This document shows, piece by piece, positions 24,109-33,082 of a stretch of 64,000 bases of DNA; position 1 is the stretch's first letter; every line of letters begins with the position of its first letter. Origin of the DNA: Actinomycetales bacterium (GTDB lineage: Bacteria; Actinomycetota; Actinomycetes; Actinomycetales; Actinomycetaceae); assembly GCA_015655375.1 (NCBI GenBank), contig JAATFD010000040.1:38983-102982 (forward strand), given 5' to 3'. The position numbers were made by a program, and so were the translations under genes. The notes under the pieces are model-generated. The model was not told where the DNA came from. It made no database searches and saw only the letters and a program-made list of their open reading frames with translations.

Positions 24109-24251
24109 GGGAGACGCCACGCATGCCCCCGACCCCACGACACACTGCGATCCTGCCGCTGGGCGTGTTTCGCGTACCAGGGAAGGCGAGAGTCGCCCCT
24201 GAAAGTCGGCGTGCTTCGTGGGGAGTGGTCTTGCGGCATCGGCACCCTGAC

Positions 24252-24257
24252 TAGGCT
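24252..24257 (+). promoter_or_regulatory. -10 box of a leaderless promoter (ferritin-like gene)
   Basis: TAGGCT followed by 6 bases (ggggcc) and the ATG. Confidence 0.6.
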
Positions 24258-24263
24258 GGGGCC

Positions 24264-24899
24264 ATGACTCGCGACCGCGCATATGAACCCGTCGACGCCG
24301 ACTCGTCCGAGGTCGTCGGCCTGATTGCCTATGCAGCGCTGGCGGGCATGACGCGGCTGGCGAAGGACGGGGACCAGGCTCCCAGCATCACGGCCCACAT
24401 CGCTCACGCTCGGATGTCCGCCCGAGCCTTCGAGGCATTCCACCAGCTCGAGATCTGGTCGGGTCACCGCGATCTCGACCTTGCGTCTGCAGCCGGTGAA
24501 TACTCGGGCCTCTTCGACGACCTCGACACCCGCACACGTCCGAGCACCTGGTGGGAACGCTCGGTCAAGACCTATGTGACGGTCGGAATCTTCTCCGACA
24601 TGCTCCGACAGATCTCCGAGCGTCACGAATTCTTCGACGGGGACTCTCTGTCCTGGGACCTCGGCCAGGGAAAGTGGGTGCGGGCGAATCTTGCGCCACG
24701 CACTGCCGCCGACCCACAGCTGGCGGCCCGTTTGTCCCTGTGGGCCCGGCGTGTGGCGGGTGAGGCGCTCGGGCTCGTGCGTTCGAGCTTGTTCACCCAT
24801 CCGGTGCTCGCGGCAGATCCGGACACGTCGGACGCCATCTCGGCCTGGGTCACCCGACGCCATGGGGAACGGATGGCCGAGATCAACCTCAAGGCGTGA
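24264..24899 (+). CDS. Ferritin-like-fold protein (MiaE-like, Actinomycetota type)
   Basis: A 211-residue mainly helical protein matching the actinobacterial ferritin-like/MiaE-like family. Helical segments include VVGLIAYAALAGMTRLAKDG, HARMSARAFEAFHQLEIW, WWERSVKTYVTVGIFSDML and ERHEFFDGDS. MiaE itself is a diiron hydroxylase acting on modified tRNA adenosine, but I cannot confirm a complete diiron ligand set here, so that activity is only a possibility. It stands next to DUF3107 and adnAB as in other Actinomycetota. It is transcribed from its own leaderless promoter. Confidence 0.82.
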   Translation: MTRDRAYEPVDADSSEVVGLIAYAALAGMTRLAKDGDQAPSITAHIAHARMSARAFEAFHQLEIWSGHRDLDLASAAGEYSGLFDDLDTRTRPSTWWERSVKTYVTVGIFSDMLRQISERHEFFDGDSLSWDLGQGKWVRANLAPRTAADPQLAARLSLWARRVAGEALGLVRSSLFTHPVLAADPDTSDAISAWVTRRHGERMAEINLKA

Positions 24900-24972
24900 T
24901 CCCGGGCGATCGGCCCGACCCGGGATTCGCCCCGATGGCAGCCTCCCGGGTGAGCGCCCGGTCTGCTGTCGA

Positions 24973-25197
24973 TCAGTTCAGGGCGAACCCGACGTGGTGG
25001 GGACGGGCGGCGTCAACGAGGACGAAACCGAGGGCGTCACTGGGGATGAGGACGCGCTGGCCCTTCGAGTCGGTCAGCGAAAGAACGCCGTGCGAAGCGG
25101 AGGCCTCCTCGACCTTGGCGAAGAGATCTTCTTCGGCCAGATCGATGTCGAGCTGGAGTTCACGGGCGGCACCGCGGATGCCGATTGAGACGTTCAT
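24973..25197 (-). CDS. DUF3107 small protein
   Basis: A 74-residue protein of the Actinomycetota-specific DUF3107 family, with MNVSIGIRGAARELQLDIDL at the start, a central LSLTDSKGQRVLIPSDALGFVLVD and a short C-terminus. The length is normal for the family. AAGGAG precedes the chosen ATG, while an upstream in-frame ATG lacks a site. It is divergent from adnA with a 52-base gap to the predicted adnA leader ORF. Function unknown. Confidence 0.9.
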   Translation of the reverse strand: MNVSIGIRGAARELQLDIDLAEEDLFAKVEEASASHGVLSLTDSKGQRVLIPSDALGFVLVDAARPHHVGFALN

Positions 25198-25233
25198 GGG
25201 GGGCTCCTTGGAATCGGAAAACAATCTGAGACC

Positions 25234-25243
25234 ATGCTACGGT
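25234..25243. promoter_or_regulatory. Overlapping divergent -10 boxes between DUF3107 and adnA
   Basis: TAGCAT on the minus strand (25234-25239) overlaps TACGGT on the plus strand (25238-25243). The plus-strand box is exactly 6 bases before the ATG of a 10-codon ORF, the same geometry as other leaderless promoters in this window. Confidence 0.45.
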
Positions 25244-25249
25244 CCGCAG

Positions 25250-25282
25250 ATGCACATGCCGGGTGCGAGCATTCAGTCATGA
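25250..25282 (+). CDS. Predicted leader peptide upstream of adnA (MHMPGASIQS)
   Basis: A 10-codon ORF whose ATG is 6 bases after a TACGGT -10 box. It is predicted to be translated from a leaderless mRNA. Its TGA overlaps the adnA ATG as ATGA, so ribosomes finishing it would be placed on the adnA start, which has no good ribosome site of its own. An alternative adnA start at 25234 would lie upstream of the transcription start. This is inferred from sequence only. Confidence 0.5.
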   Translation: MHMPGASIQS

Positions 25283-28200
25283 GCGAAATCAACGTGGTCG
25301 TGCGCGCAGGGGGTGTTCCTGCGGCGTGGTTCCCGGATCTGGATCCCTCCCAGGAAGCAGCTCGCAGTGCCGCGGGAAACGGATCGCTCGTCGTTCGTGG
25401 GGCTCCTGGATCGGGGCGGACGACCTGCGCCTGTGCGATCCTCGCTGATGCCGTCGGCTCGGACACTACGGCAATGATGTGGGCTCCGGACCGCTTGCGT
25501 GTCGACGCTCTCGAGGAACGCGTTCAGGCGCTGGCGCCGACGGCCGTGCGGCCGGTGCGCACCCCGGCCGCCTTCGCCTATCTGGTCGTGTCGACGTGGC
25601 GGACCTCGCGTGCCGATCCGCTGGGTCCGGTCGAACTGGTGACGGGCGCGCAGGAGGACCAGATCATTCGCGAGCTCCTGGCAACGACGGATGCTCCCTG
25701 GCCGGAGTCGATCCCCGCACCCATGCGGGAGATGCCAGCCTTCCGCATGGAAGTGCGCAACCTGTTCGCGAGGGCGGGGGAAGCCGGGATCGATGGGCCG
25801 CAGTTGAGCGAGCTCGGCCGGCGATTCGTTCGTCCCGAATGGGTACCGGCCGGAGTCCTGCTCGATGTTTACGAGTCCGCGCCTGGCTTCTCTGTTTCCT
25901 CACGCGAGTTGATGACCGCCGATACCTCGCGGATCCAGCGAATTGCGGCCCGTGTGCTGTCCCAGTGGGACGAGAAGGCCGTTTCGGAAGGCGTCTCCGT
26001 CGACCCACCCGTGCCGGACCTCGTCGTCGTCGATGATCTGCAGGACTGCACGTCCTCGACGGTGGAGCTGCTGGCGGTCATGGCGGACCGAGGAACGCGG
26101 GTCGTCGCCTTCGCGGACCCCGACGTCGCCGTGGCGACCTACCGCGGGGGCGAGCCACACCTCGATCGGCGGCTAGCCACCGATCTGGGAGCCAAGACAC
26201 TCGACCTCGGCGACGTCCATCGGGGCAACGTTGAGCTGCGCAACCTCGTGCGCGACGTCACCGGGCGGATCACCCAGACGGGCCCGGTCCATCGCCGCAC
26301 GGTCGGTATTGCGGTCGACGATGACGCTCTGGGTGACGAGAGCACCGCGGCCAGCGACTCGATGGGCGCCATCTCGATCCATCTGGCGGCGTCGGAGGCC
26401 CAACTCGGCGCACTCGTGGCCCGTCATCTGCGCGAACACCATCTTCACGACCAGATCGACTGGGAGGATCAGGTCGTCATCGTCCGGTCCTCGGATGACA
26501 TTGATGCGATGCGCGGACAGCTGCGACGTGGGGGAGTTCCTCTGGCCGGGCGTCGCCGGACCTTCACCTTCTCCGCGGAGCCCGCCACACGGATCCTCTT
26601 GGAATTGCTGGCCTCGGGACTCCCAGTGGAGGAGTCGTCCACCGGGGCGGCGAGCAGGCAGCCGGGTCCGACCAACCCCCATCAGCAGGAGCTGGTCCTG
26701 GCGGGGCGCCTGCTGGGGTCCCCTTATGTCTCCGCCGACCCGCTGGACGTCCACCGGGTGCTGCGCATGCTCAATGGCACGGTTGTCGCCGAGGGCGGTG
26801 AGGAGGATTCCGAGGACTCGGGCGCCGACGTCGTCGCCGCGCAGACCGACCTCGCCTCCCTGCTGGAGGACCCCTCGCTGGTCGCAGACGGTCAGGCGTC
26901 CGGAGTCAAGGATGCGATCACTCGCGCGGGCGCGATGTGGGTCGGGCACATGGACCTGTGGCACTCACGACCCGGCCTCGCCCTGTGGGGATTGTGGGAG
27001 CGCTCCGGGGTCGCCGAGAGCTGGCGCGAGGGCGCCCTGCGTGCCGACGGGGATTCCGACTGGTACGACGATCAGCTCGACGCGGTCCTCGCCCTCGTAC
27101 GCGTCGCCGACGTGTGGGAGCAGCGCAACCCGGGCGGGCAGGCCGGGGACTTTGCTCGCCAGCTGTTGGGCGACCGGGTCCCCACTGACACGATCGCGCG
27201 GACCGGCCAACGCCCACCCGGGGTCGAGGTCCTCACCCCGGCCCAAGCGGTGGGACGTGACTGGGATGTCGTCTGGATCAGTGGGCTCCAGGACGGACTC
27301 TGGCCGAATCTGCGCCTGCGGGACCGGATCCTGCGCGCGGACCTGCTCGCCGAGGTTGCCTTGGGGCGCATCGCGGTGGACCCCGATGGGCGGGAGTGTC
27401 CAGGTGACGATCCGACCAGCGCGCGCCGGGCCGTCCTGGATGACGAGCTGCGCCTCTTCGCGGCGGCGGCCTCGCGGTCGAGGCGCATCCTGCATCTGGG
27501 TGCCGTTCGCGCCGAGCAGCAGGCGCCTTCGAGGATCATTGATTTCTGCCGGTCTCACGCCCGCGTGGACGAGGTCGATGGGGTCCTCCAGCTGGACCGG
27601 GTGCCCGCCCCGCTCGACCTCGCAGGCCAGGTCGGCCAATTGCGTCATCTCAGTGCCCAGCCGGAGTCGAGCCCCCTGCGGGAGACCGCGACGACTCTGT
27701 TGGCCGTGCTCTGCCTCGAGGGCGTCCGGGCGGCGGATCCGTCGCGGTGGACCGGGATCGGCGGGGTGTCCACCGATGCTGCGGTCCAAGGCGCGGGGCC
27801 GGTCCCTGTCTCTCCGTCGCGAGTGCAGGCAGCACTGGAGTGCCCACTCAAGTGGTTCCTGTCGTCGACCGGCGGTGCACCCTCTGCCGGAGGCGCCCAG
27901 CAGCTCGGCACCGTCGTCCACGCCATCGCCCAGCATCATCCGCACGGCCCCGAGGAGGCCATGCTCGAGGAACTTCACGCTGCATGGGACGACCTCGGAT
28001 ATGACCCGGGAACCTGGGTCGGCCAGTCCCAGCGTGCCCACGCGGAGGAGACCGTGCGAGCCCTGGCCTCCTATGTCGTGGGCGTTCCCGGCGAGGTACG
28101 CACGGAGGTTCCGTTGCGGGTCCACCTCGATGAGGCCCTCATCACCGGATCGATCGACCGGCTCGAGAGCGTTGACGGGGGCGTCCGCCTCGTCGATCTC

Positions 28201-28521
28201 AAGACCGCCCGACAGGCGGTCTCTCGAGCGGATGCGGAAGGACATCCCCAGCTGGCGACCTATCAGGTGGCGCTCGCCGAGTCCGGGGTCCCCGTGGTCG
28301 GGGCACGCCTGGAGTTCCTCGGGTCGGGGCACCCCGTCGAGCGCGATCAGTCGCCACTGGACGGGGAGGACCTCGCCCAGTGGCGCACGGAGATCTGCGA
28401 GGTCGCCGGATCGATGCGCGGTCCGTCCTTCACGGCGACTCCATCGGATTCCGCCTGCCGATTCTGCCCCTTCGCGCGCTCATGCCCCGCCAAGGAACAA
28501 GGACGGAGGACCCTGCCATGA
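25279..28521 (+). CDS. adnA: AdnA-like subunit of the DNA double-strand-end motor-nuclease
   Basis: One subunit of the actinobacterial RecBCD-like heterodimer that resects double-strand breaks. The 1080-residue protein has an N-terminal SF1/UvrD-like ATPase and a C-terminal RecB-type nuclease. Walker A reads GAPGSGRTT, with arginine replacing the usual lysine, and motif II reads VVDDLQD rather than DEFQD, so the motor looks degenerate. The nuclease has GSIDRLES and LVDLKTARQ (Asp...Asp-x-Lys). It is framed by cysteines in LECPLKWF and CRFCPFARSCPA, the pattern of the Fe-S-stapled AddB/AdnA-type nuclease. The stop overlaps adnB (ATGA). The start follows a predicted leader ORF. Confidence 0.92.
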   Translation: MSEINVVVRAGGVPAAWFPDLDPSQEAARSAAGNGSLVVRGAPGSGRTTCACAILADAVGSDTTAMMWAPDRLRVDALEERVQALAPTAVRPVRTPAAFAYLVVSTWRTSRADPLGPVELVTGAQEDQIIRELLATTDAPWPESIPAPMREMPAFRMEVRNLFARAGEAGIDGPQLSELGRRFVRPEWVPAGVLLDVYESAPGFSVSSRELMTADTSRIQRIAARVLSQWDEKAVSEGVSVDPPVPDLVVVDDLQDCTSSTVELLAVMADRGTRVVAFADPDVAVATYRGGEPHLDRRLATDLGAKTLDLGDVHRGNVELRNLVRDVTGRITQTGPVHRRTVGIAVDDDALGDESTAASDSMGAISIHLAASEAQLGALVARHLREHHLHDQIDWEDQVVIVRSSDDIDAMRGQLRRGGVPLAGRRRTFTFSAEPATRILLELLASGLPVEESSTGAASRQPGPTNPHQQELVLAGRLLGSPYVSADPLDVHRVLRMLNGTVVAEGGEEDSEDSGADVVAAQTDLASLLEDPSLVADGQASGVKDAITRAGAMWVGHMDLWHSRPGLALWGLWERSGVAESWREGALRADGDSDWYDDQLDAVLALVRVADVWEQRNPGGQAGDFARQLLGDRVPTDTIARTGQRPPGVEVLTPAQAVGRDWDVVWISGLQDGLWPNLRLRDRILRADLLAEVALGRIAVDPDGRECPGDDPTSARRAVLDDELRLFAAAASRSRRILHLGAVRAEQQAPSRIIDFCRSHARVDEVDGVLQLDRVPAPLDLAGQVGQLRHLSAQPESSPLRETATTLLAVLCLEGVRAADPSRWTGIGGVSTDAAVQGAGPVPVSPSRVQAALECPLKWFLSSTGGAPSAGGAQQLGTVVHAIAQHHPHGPEEAMLEELHAAWDDLGYDPGTWVGQSQRAHAEETVRALASYVVGVPGEVRTEVPLRVHLDEALITGSIDRLESVDGGVRLVDLKTARQAVSRADAEGHPQLATYQVALAESGVPVVGARLEFLGSGHPVERDQSPLDGEDLAQWRTEICEVAGSMRGPSFTATPSDSACRFCPFARSCPAKEQGRRTLP

Positions 28522-31500
28522 CCGACGACCGCGAACCCCTCGGCGCACTCGCCATCGCGCACTTGATCGAGGGCCCACCGCCCACTGACGAGCAGTGCGA
28601 TGTCATCGAGGCGCCCCTGCGACCTCTGCTCGTCGTGGCGGGTGCGGGATCGGGCAAGACCGAGACGATGTCGATGCGGGTCCTCTGGCTCGTCGCTGAC
28701 CAAGGAATTGAGCCGGAGTCGATCCTCGGACTGACTTTCACCCGCAAGGCCGCGGCCGAGCTGGGAACCCGGCTGCGCGATCGACTCTCCCGTCTCTCGA
28801 CGTCCGTGCCCGGGTCAATTCCCGAGGGCGACCCGGTGTCGTTGACCTACAACTCCTTCGCCGAGCGAATCGTCTCCGAACACGGTCTGCGCATCGGCAT
28901 CGACCCCGACTTCCGGATGCTCGGACAGGCCGGCGCCGTCCAGATGATGACGGACATCGTCTCGCAATGGCGGGGGGCATTGGACCTTGTGGACAACCCG
29001 TCGGTGTCCACTGTGGTCTCTCGCGCACTCGCCTTGGCCGGCCACCTCGCCGAGCACGACCTCGACCTCGACACCGCCCGCATCGAGCTGGGACGTTTCG
29101 GCGAGGAGCTCGAAGCAATCGGAAAACCGACCTCCACTCTGGGCAAAGCCATCAACGCGAACCGCGATCGTGTGGCCTTGCTCGACCTCGTCGCGGAGTT
29201 CGATGCGCGCAAGCGAGCAGCCGGGGTCCTCGACTTCTCCGACCAACTGGTCCTGGCGACGCGCATCGTGCGGGAATCCCCGGAGGCGGTCGTGGCTCTC
29301 CGCCACGAGCATGCGGCTGTGTTGCTGGACGAGTTCCAGGACACGTCGGTGATCCAGATGGAGTTGCTCTCTCGTGTCTTCTCCGACCACCCCGTCACCG
29401 CCGTGGGGGACCCGAACCAGGCGATCTACGGGTGGCGCGGGGCGTCGTCGGCGTCATTGGAGGGCTTCCTCGACCGTTTCCAGTCCACTCCCGCGGAGCC
29501 GTCACAGACGCTGACGCTGTCGACCTCATGGCGCAATGACGCGCAGATCCTCGACGTAGCCAATCGAGTGGCCAAGATGCTGCGCGAGCACGCGGTCCGT
29601 GCAGTCTCTCCGGTCCTCGATCCACGTCCGGGTGCGGGGGAGGGCCGGGTCGAGGTTTGCTTCGCCCTCGATCGCATCGCACAGGTGGAGGCCGTCGTCA
29701 ACTTCGTCCGCGCTCACAGGATCCCTCGCGGGTCACGGATGACGACGGTCGCTGTCTTGTGCCGGCGGCGTCGCGACTTCGCGGCGGTCGATGAGGCCCT
29801 GCGGGAACATGACATCCCGACCCAGGTCATCGGCTTGGGTGGGCTTCTCGATCAGCCCGCGGTCGCCGACGTCCGGGCCTCGCTTGAGCTCTCGGTCGAC
29901 GTCACCGCCTCTCCCTGGCTGATGCGGCTGCTGGGGAACCTCGATCTGGGGGCCGCCGATCTGCGACTCATCTGGGAACGGGCTCGAGGACTCGCCCGTC
30001 GTGACTCAGAGCTTGAGCACCCCGAGGCGGTGCTGCTCGACGCGATCGACGATCCGCCCGCGCCCGGATGGCGTCCGCATGAGGACGGTCCCGCATTCTC
30101 CGAGGCCGCCGCGGCCCGCGTCCGGGTCCTCGGGCAACGACTGCGTGCCGTGCGTGCCGCCTCGGGGCGATCCGTCGTCGAACAGGTCGAGCGGGCGATG
30201 GCGATCATGGGCGTTGTCCAGGACACCCTGGCGGATCCCCTGGTCAACGCGGGACGCGAATCCCTCGACGCCTTCGTCGACGTCGCCGCTGACTACGAGG
30301 CCGGCGCCGACGGCGCGACGATGCGGGGTTTCCTTGCCTGGCTCGACGTTGCTGAGGATGAGGAACAGGGTCTGTCTGCACCCTCGGTCGAGCCGGATCC
30401 CCAGGCTGTTCAGATCATGACGATCCACGGGGCGAAGGGCCTCGAATGGGATGCGGTGGCCGTCGTGTCGATGGACGACGGAGTCTTCCCCAAGCACGCC
30501 TCCACGCCGAGGGAATGGAATGAGGCCCCGGCGCCGTCCTCGGGCTGGCTCGGGAAGTCCGACCAGTTGCCCCACCCGTTGCGCGGCGATGCGTCCTCCC
30601 TACCGGAGTATGCCCCGGATCTTGACAGTGGGCGCACGCCGCAGGCGTCCTTCAACAAGTGGGCGGCTGGGTCCTACGCTCAAGACCTCGGCCAACACGT
30701 CGAACGTGAGGAACGCCGGCTCGCCTACGTCGCGCTGACTCGGGCGCGTTCGTCCCTGCTGATGACCGGGTCCTGGATCGATCATTCGCCGACCCCGCGT
30801 CCGCCCTCGCGCTATCTGATGGAACCCCTGATGGAGGGGCTGACCGCGAACGACCCGGACGAGGCCGTCGTTCCGCGCCCGGACGAGGACACGATCGCGG
30901 CCCTGCTCGACTCACAGACGGAGGCGACCTTCCCGCCGGCTCCCGGGCGCTCACGGCGACTTGCCACGGACTCTGCCCGCCGGGTCCTCACCCGCGCCGA
31001 GGAGATTCGGCGCACTGGACTGGGAACCGACCAGATTCTTGACGGCCTGGGAGAGGACCCGCTGGCTCGCGACGTGGTGGCCCTCCTTGAGGAGCGCCGT
31101 CTGCGCGCCGAGCGTCGCACGATGGTCGTGACCCCGCGGAGAGTCCCCGCCACGAGCGTATCCCGGCTGGTTGAGGACCCGGCGGACTACGCCCTGGATC
31201 TGCGTCGTCCCCTGCCCAGCGAGCCGTCCGAGTCCTCCGCCCTGGGCACGATCTTCCACGCCTGGATCGAGCGGCAATTGCGTCAGGCCAGCGGCGAGCT
31301 GTGGGACGAACCCGCGACAGGGCAGGACGGCCTCGATTCGGCGGACCGCAGCCGCCTGGGGCGGATGGAGGACCATTTCTGGTCGCTCGACATTCTCTCC
31401 CTCACGCCGGTGGCGATCGAGGAGCCGTTCGCCCTGAGACTCGGCGGCGTTTCCGTCCAGGGACGGATCGACGCCGTCTTCAGGGATGAGGCCGGACGCG

Positions 31501-31763
31501 ACACGGTCATCGACTGGAAATCGGGACGTATACCGACGGAGACGACATCGACGGACACCCTGCGCTACTACCTCACGCAGCTGCGTCTGTATCGGCGGGC
31601 GTGGTCGCTGCGCACCGGCGTGGCCGAGGACCAGATCGGGGCGCAGGTCGCCTTTCTGGCCGCTCCGCGGGTCTTCACCCTGGAGGAGATCGAGTCGATG
31701 CTCGGTGAGCACCCCGACGACATCGGCGACGCGGTCACCCGGGCACTCGGCGGTCGCGAATAG
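28518..31763 (+). CDS. adnB: AdnB-like subunit of the DNA double-strand-end motor-nuclease
   Basis: The partner of AdnA, 1081 residues. Canonical UvrD/PcrA helicase motifs are intact: TDEQCDVIEAP, Walker A VAGAGSGKTETMSMR, Ia LTFTRKAAAELGTRL, II LLDEFQDTS, III GDPNQAIYGWRG, IV/V around TIHGAKGLEWDAV and VI AYVALTRAR. The C-terminal RecB-like nuclease (about 900-1080) has GRIDAVFRDE and TVIDWKSG, giving Asp and Asp-x-Lys metal ligands, without the Fe-S cysteines of AdnA. Intact motor motifs here against degenerate ones in AdnA suggest that AdnB drives translocation. It forms a two-gene coupled operon. Confidence 0.95.
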   Translation: MTDDREPLGALAIAHLIEGPPPTDEQCDVIEAPLRPLLVVAGAGSGKTETMSMRVLWLVADQGIEPESILGLTFTRKAAAELGTRLRDRLSRLSTSVPGSIPEGDPVSLTYNSFAERIVSEHGLRIGIDPDFRMLGQAGAVQMMTDIVSQWRGALDLVDNPSVSTVVSRALALAGHLAEHDLDLDTARIELGRFGEELEAIGKPTSTLGKAINANRDRVALLDLVAEFDARKRAAGVLDFSDQLVLATRIVRESPEAVVALRHEHAAVLLDEFQDTSVIQMELLSRVFSDHPVTAVGDPNQAIYGWRGASSASLEGFLDRFQSTPAEPSQTLTLSTSWRNDAQILDVANRVAKMLREHAVRAVSPVLDPRPGAGEGRVEVCFALDRIAQVEAVVNFVRAHRIPRGSRMTTVAVLCRRRRDFAAVDEALREHDIPTQVIGLGGLLDQPAVADVRASLELSVDVTASPWLMRLLGNLDLGAADLRLIWERARGLARRDSELEHPEAVLLDAIDDPPAPGWRPHEDGPAFSEAAAARVRVLGQRLRAVRAASGRSVVEQVERAMAIMGVVQDTLADPLVNAGRESLDAFVDVAADYEAGADGATMRGFLAWLDVAEDEEQGLSAPSVEPDPQAVQIMTIHGAKGLEWDAVAVVSMDDGVFPKHASTPREWNEAPAPSSGWLGKSDQLPHPLRGDASSLPEYAPDLDSGRTPQASFNKWAAGSYAQDLGQHVEREERRLAYVALTRARSSLLMTGSWIDHSPTPRPPSRYLMEPLMEGLTANDPDEAVVPRPDEDTIAALLDSQTEATFPPAPGRSRRLATDSARRVLTRAEEIRRTGLGTDQILDGLGEDPLARDVVALLEERRLRAERRTMVVTPRRVPATSVSRLVEDPADYALDLRRPLPSEPSESSALGTIFHAWIERQLRQASGELWDEPATGQDGLDSADRSRLGRMEDHFWSLDILSLTPVAIEEPFALRLGGVSVQGRIDAVFRDEAGRDTVIDWKSGRIPTETTSTDTLRYYLTQLRLYRRAWSLRTGVAEDQIGAQVAFLAAPRVFTLEEIESMLGEHPDDIGDAVTRALGGRE

Positions 31764-31822
31764 CCGACGGCTAGAAGGAGCCAGTGGGCACCAAGTGCCG
31801 GAGCCCAGTCCCAACCGGATGA

Positions 31823-33001
31823 TCAGCGGGGATTCCGAGACCGCCCGGTGTCGTCGAAGTGAAGCTGCTCGGTCGGCAGCTCGCGGGCCGATAGCGGGCC
31901 GGTCGCCGGGGAGGACTCGTCCGAGTTCTCACCATCAGTGATGCCGCGTGCTGATTCTGTGACCCGAATGCCACTGGCCCAGATGGACCGTCGGACGCCG
32001 GTGCTCCCGATCGGCTCGACATCCACGGCCTCCGAGGTTGAGGCGTCGGGAATCGACACCCCGGAGCGTGCGTGGACGAGCTGGTCGTCGCCGAGGTCGG
32101 TCGACAGGTCTGCAAGCATGTGGCGGGCATCCTCGATGATCGAGTCGTCCTCCGCATGGACGCCGTGGACGAGCCACCGCACGATGGCCAGCTCGGAGAG
32201 GAGCTGGGCGCGGGTGAACAGATGCAGGTCGGTGGCACTGCGATCCAGGGAGTAGCTCTCACGGAATCGATCGAGGAACGGCTCGGAGGCCTGGGCGAGG
32301 ACCCATGCGGCGTCCGTGGCCGGGTCGCCGACGTGGGCCGAGGAGAACCCCGTCAATCCCAGGACGCACCCCTCTTCGACGAAGACGGACGTCATCTGCA
32401 GATCGCCGTGGACCGGGGTCGTGCGGAAACGCCACAGCGACAGGTCCTCCAATGCCGCCTCCCACCGGTTCCAGAGGTTCGCCGGAATGACGGTTGCACG
32501 CGCGGCTTCGTCGAGGATGGAGATGTCCCGGTCACGGCATTCCGCCGCCGTGTAGGCCGGCAAATCGATTCCCGTGTAGACGGCCTCGGGGAGATTGTGC
32601 AGGGCGGCCAAAGACCGTCCCAATGAGGCCGGTAGGACGTGGGCGTCGGTGAAGTCGTCCTCGTCCATGAAGCGACCCCCGATCTCGCGATGGACCATGA
32701 TCCGCCCACCCTCGGGGGTCGTCGTGAAGCCCGCGGGGCGGGGAACCTCGAAGGGGATCCGACCGGCCCCATGGGCGCGCGCGAGCCGGGAGAGGACGGA
32801 AGTCTGGGCTTCGAGGTCGAGACCGCCGACAGTGTCGTGAGGGCTGACGACGGTCCAACGATTTCCGGACGTGTCGATGATGCCGGTGACGGAGAGCACC
32901 TCGTCACTGAACTGCGGCGGACGCAGCCCCGCCACACGCAGGCCGGGGATCGCGGCCGTGGCAAGTGCGGCAAGCTCGAGGGGGCTCTTGGTTGAGGACA
33001 C
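31823..33001 (-). CDS. Aminoglycoside-phosphotransferase-fold protein lacking catalytic metal ligands
   Basis: A 392-residue protein with the bilobal kinase-like fold of the APH family: an N-lobe in the first 110 residues, IMVHREIGGRFMD in the hinge region, and a helical C-lobe. The catalytic loop reads PVHGDLQMTSVF, keeping the catalytic Asp but with Ser where the HxDxxxxN asparagine should be. The DFG-like Mg2+ site reads GLTGFSSAHVGDP, with Thr replacing Asp. Both metal ligands are therefore lost. The C-terminal 100 residues are disordered. The GTG follows a TACCGT box by 6 bases. It converges with adnB. Active relatives near adnB are annotated as phosphotransferases. This may be a pseudokinase. 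Confidence 0.8.
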   Translation of the reverse strand: MSSTKSPLELAALATAAIPGLRVAGLRPPQFSDEVLSVTGIIDTSGNRWTVVSPHDTVGGLDLEAQTSVLSRLARAHGAGRIPFEVPRPAGFTTTPEGGRIMVHREIGGRFMDEDDFTDAHVLPASLGRSLAALHNLPEAVYTGIDLPAYTAAECRDRDISILDEAARATVIPANLWNRWEAALEDLSLWRFRTTPVHGDLQMTSVFVEEGCVLGLTGFSSAHVGDPATDAAWVLAQASEPFLDRFRESYSLDRSATDLHLFTRAQLLSELAIVRWLVHGVHAEDDSIIEDARHMLADLSTDLGDDQLVHARSGVSIPDASTSEAVDVEPIGSTGVRRSIWASGIRVTESARGITDGENSDESSPATGPLSARELPTEQLHFDDTGRSRNPR

Positions 33002-33007
33002 GTTTCA

Positions 33008-33013
33008 ACGGTA
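33008..33013 (-). promoter_or_regulatory. -10 box of a leaderless promoter (kinase-fold gene)
   Basis: TACCGT on the minus strand followed by 6 bases and the GTG start. Confidence 0.5.
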
Positions 33014-33082
33014 CATGGACGGGTGCATCTCGATGCGAGATGTCGGGGCGTGTGTCCGCGCGTGGAGAGGGGTGAGAATCGA

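Larger units (their letters stand above)
23598..24263. other. Intergenic region, no gene seen
   Basis: A 666-base divergent gap between the helicase and the ferritin-like gene. A minus-strand frame covers much of it but has no ribosome site and atypical composition. The region contains the second copy of the structured repeat and, at its right end, the leaderless promoter of the next gene. Confidence 0.5.

Noticed and set aside
23880..24863. A 327-codon minus-strand frame across the helicase/ferritin-like gap
   Set aside because: It runs through the promoter and antisense to the ferritin-like gene, lacks a ribosome site and has no recognisable sequence.
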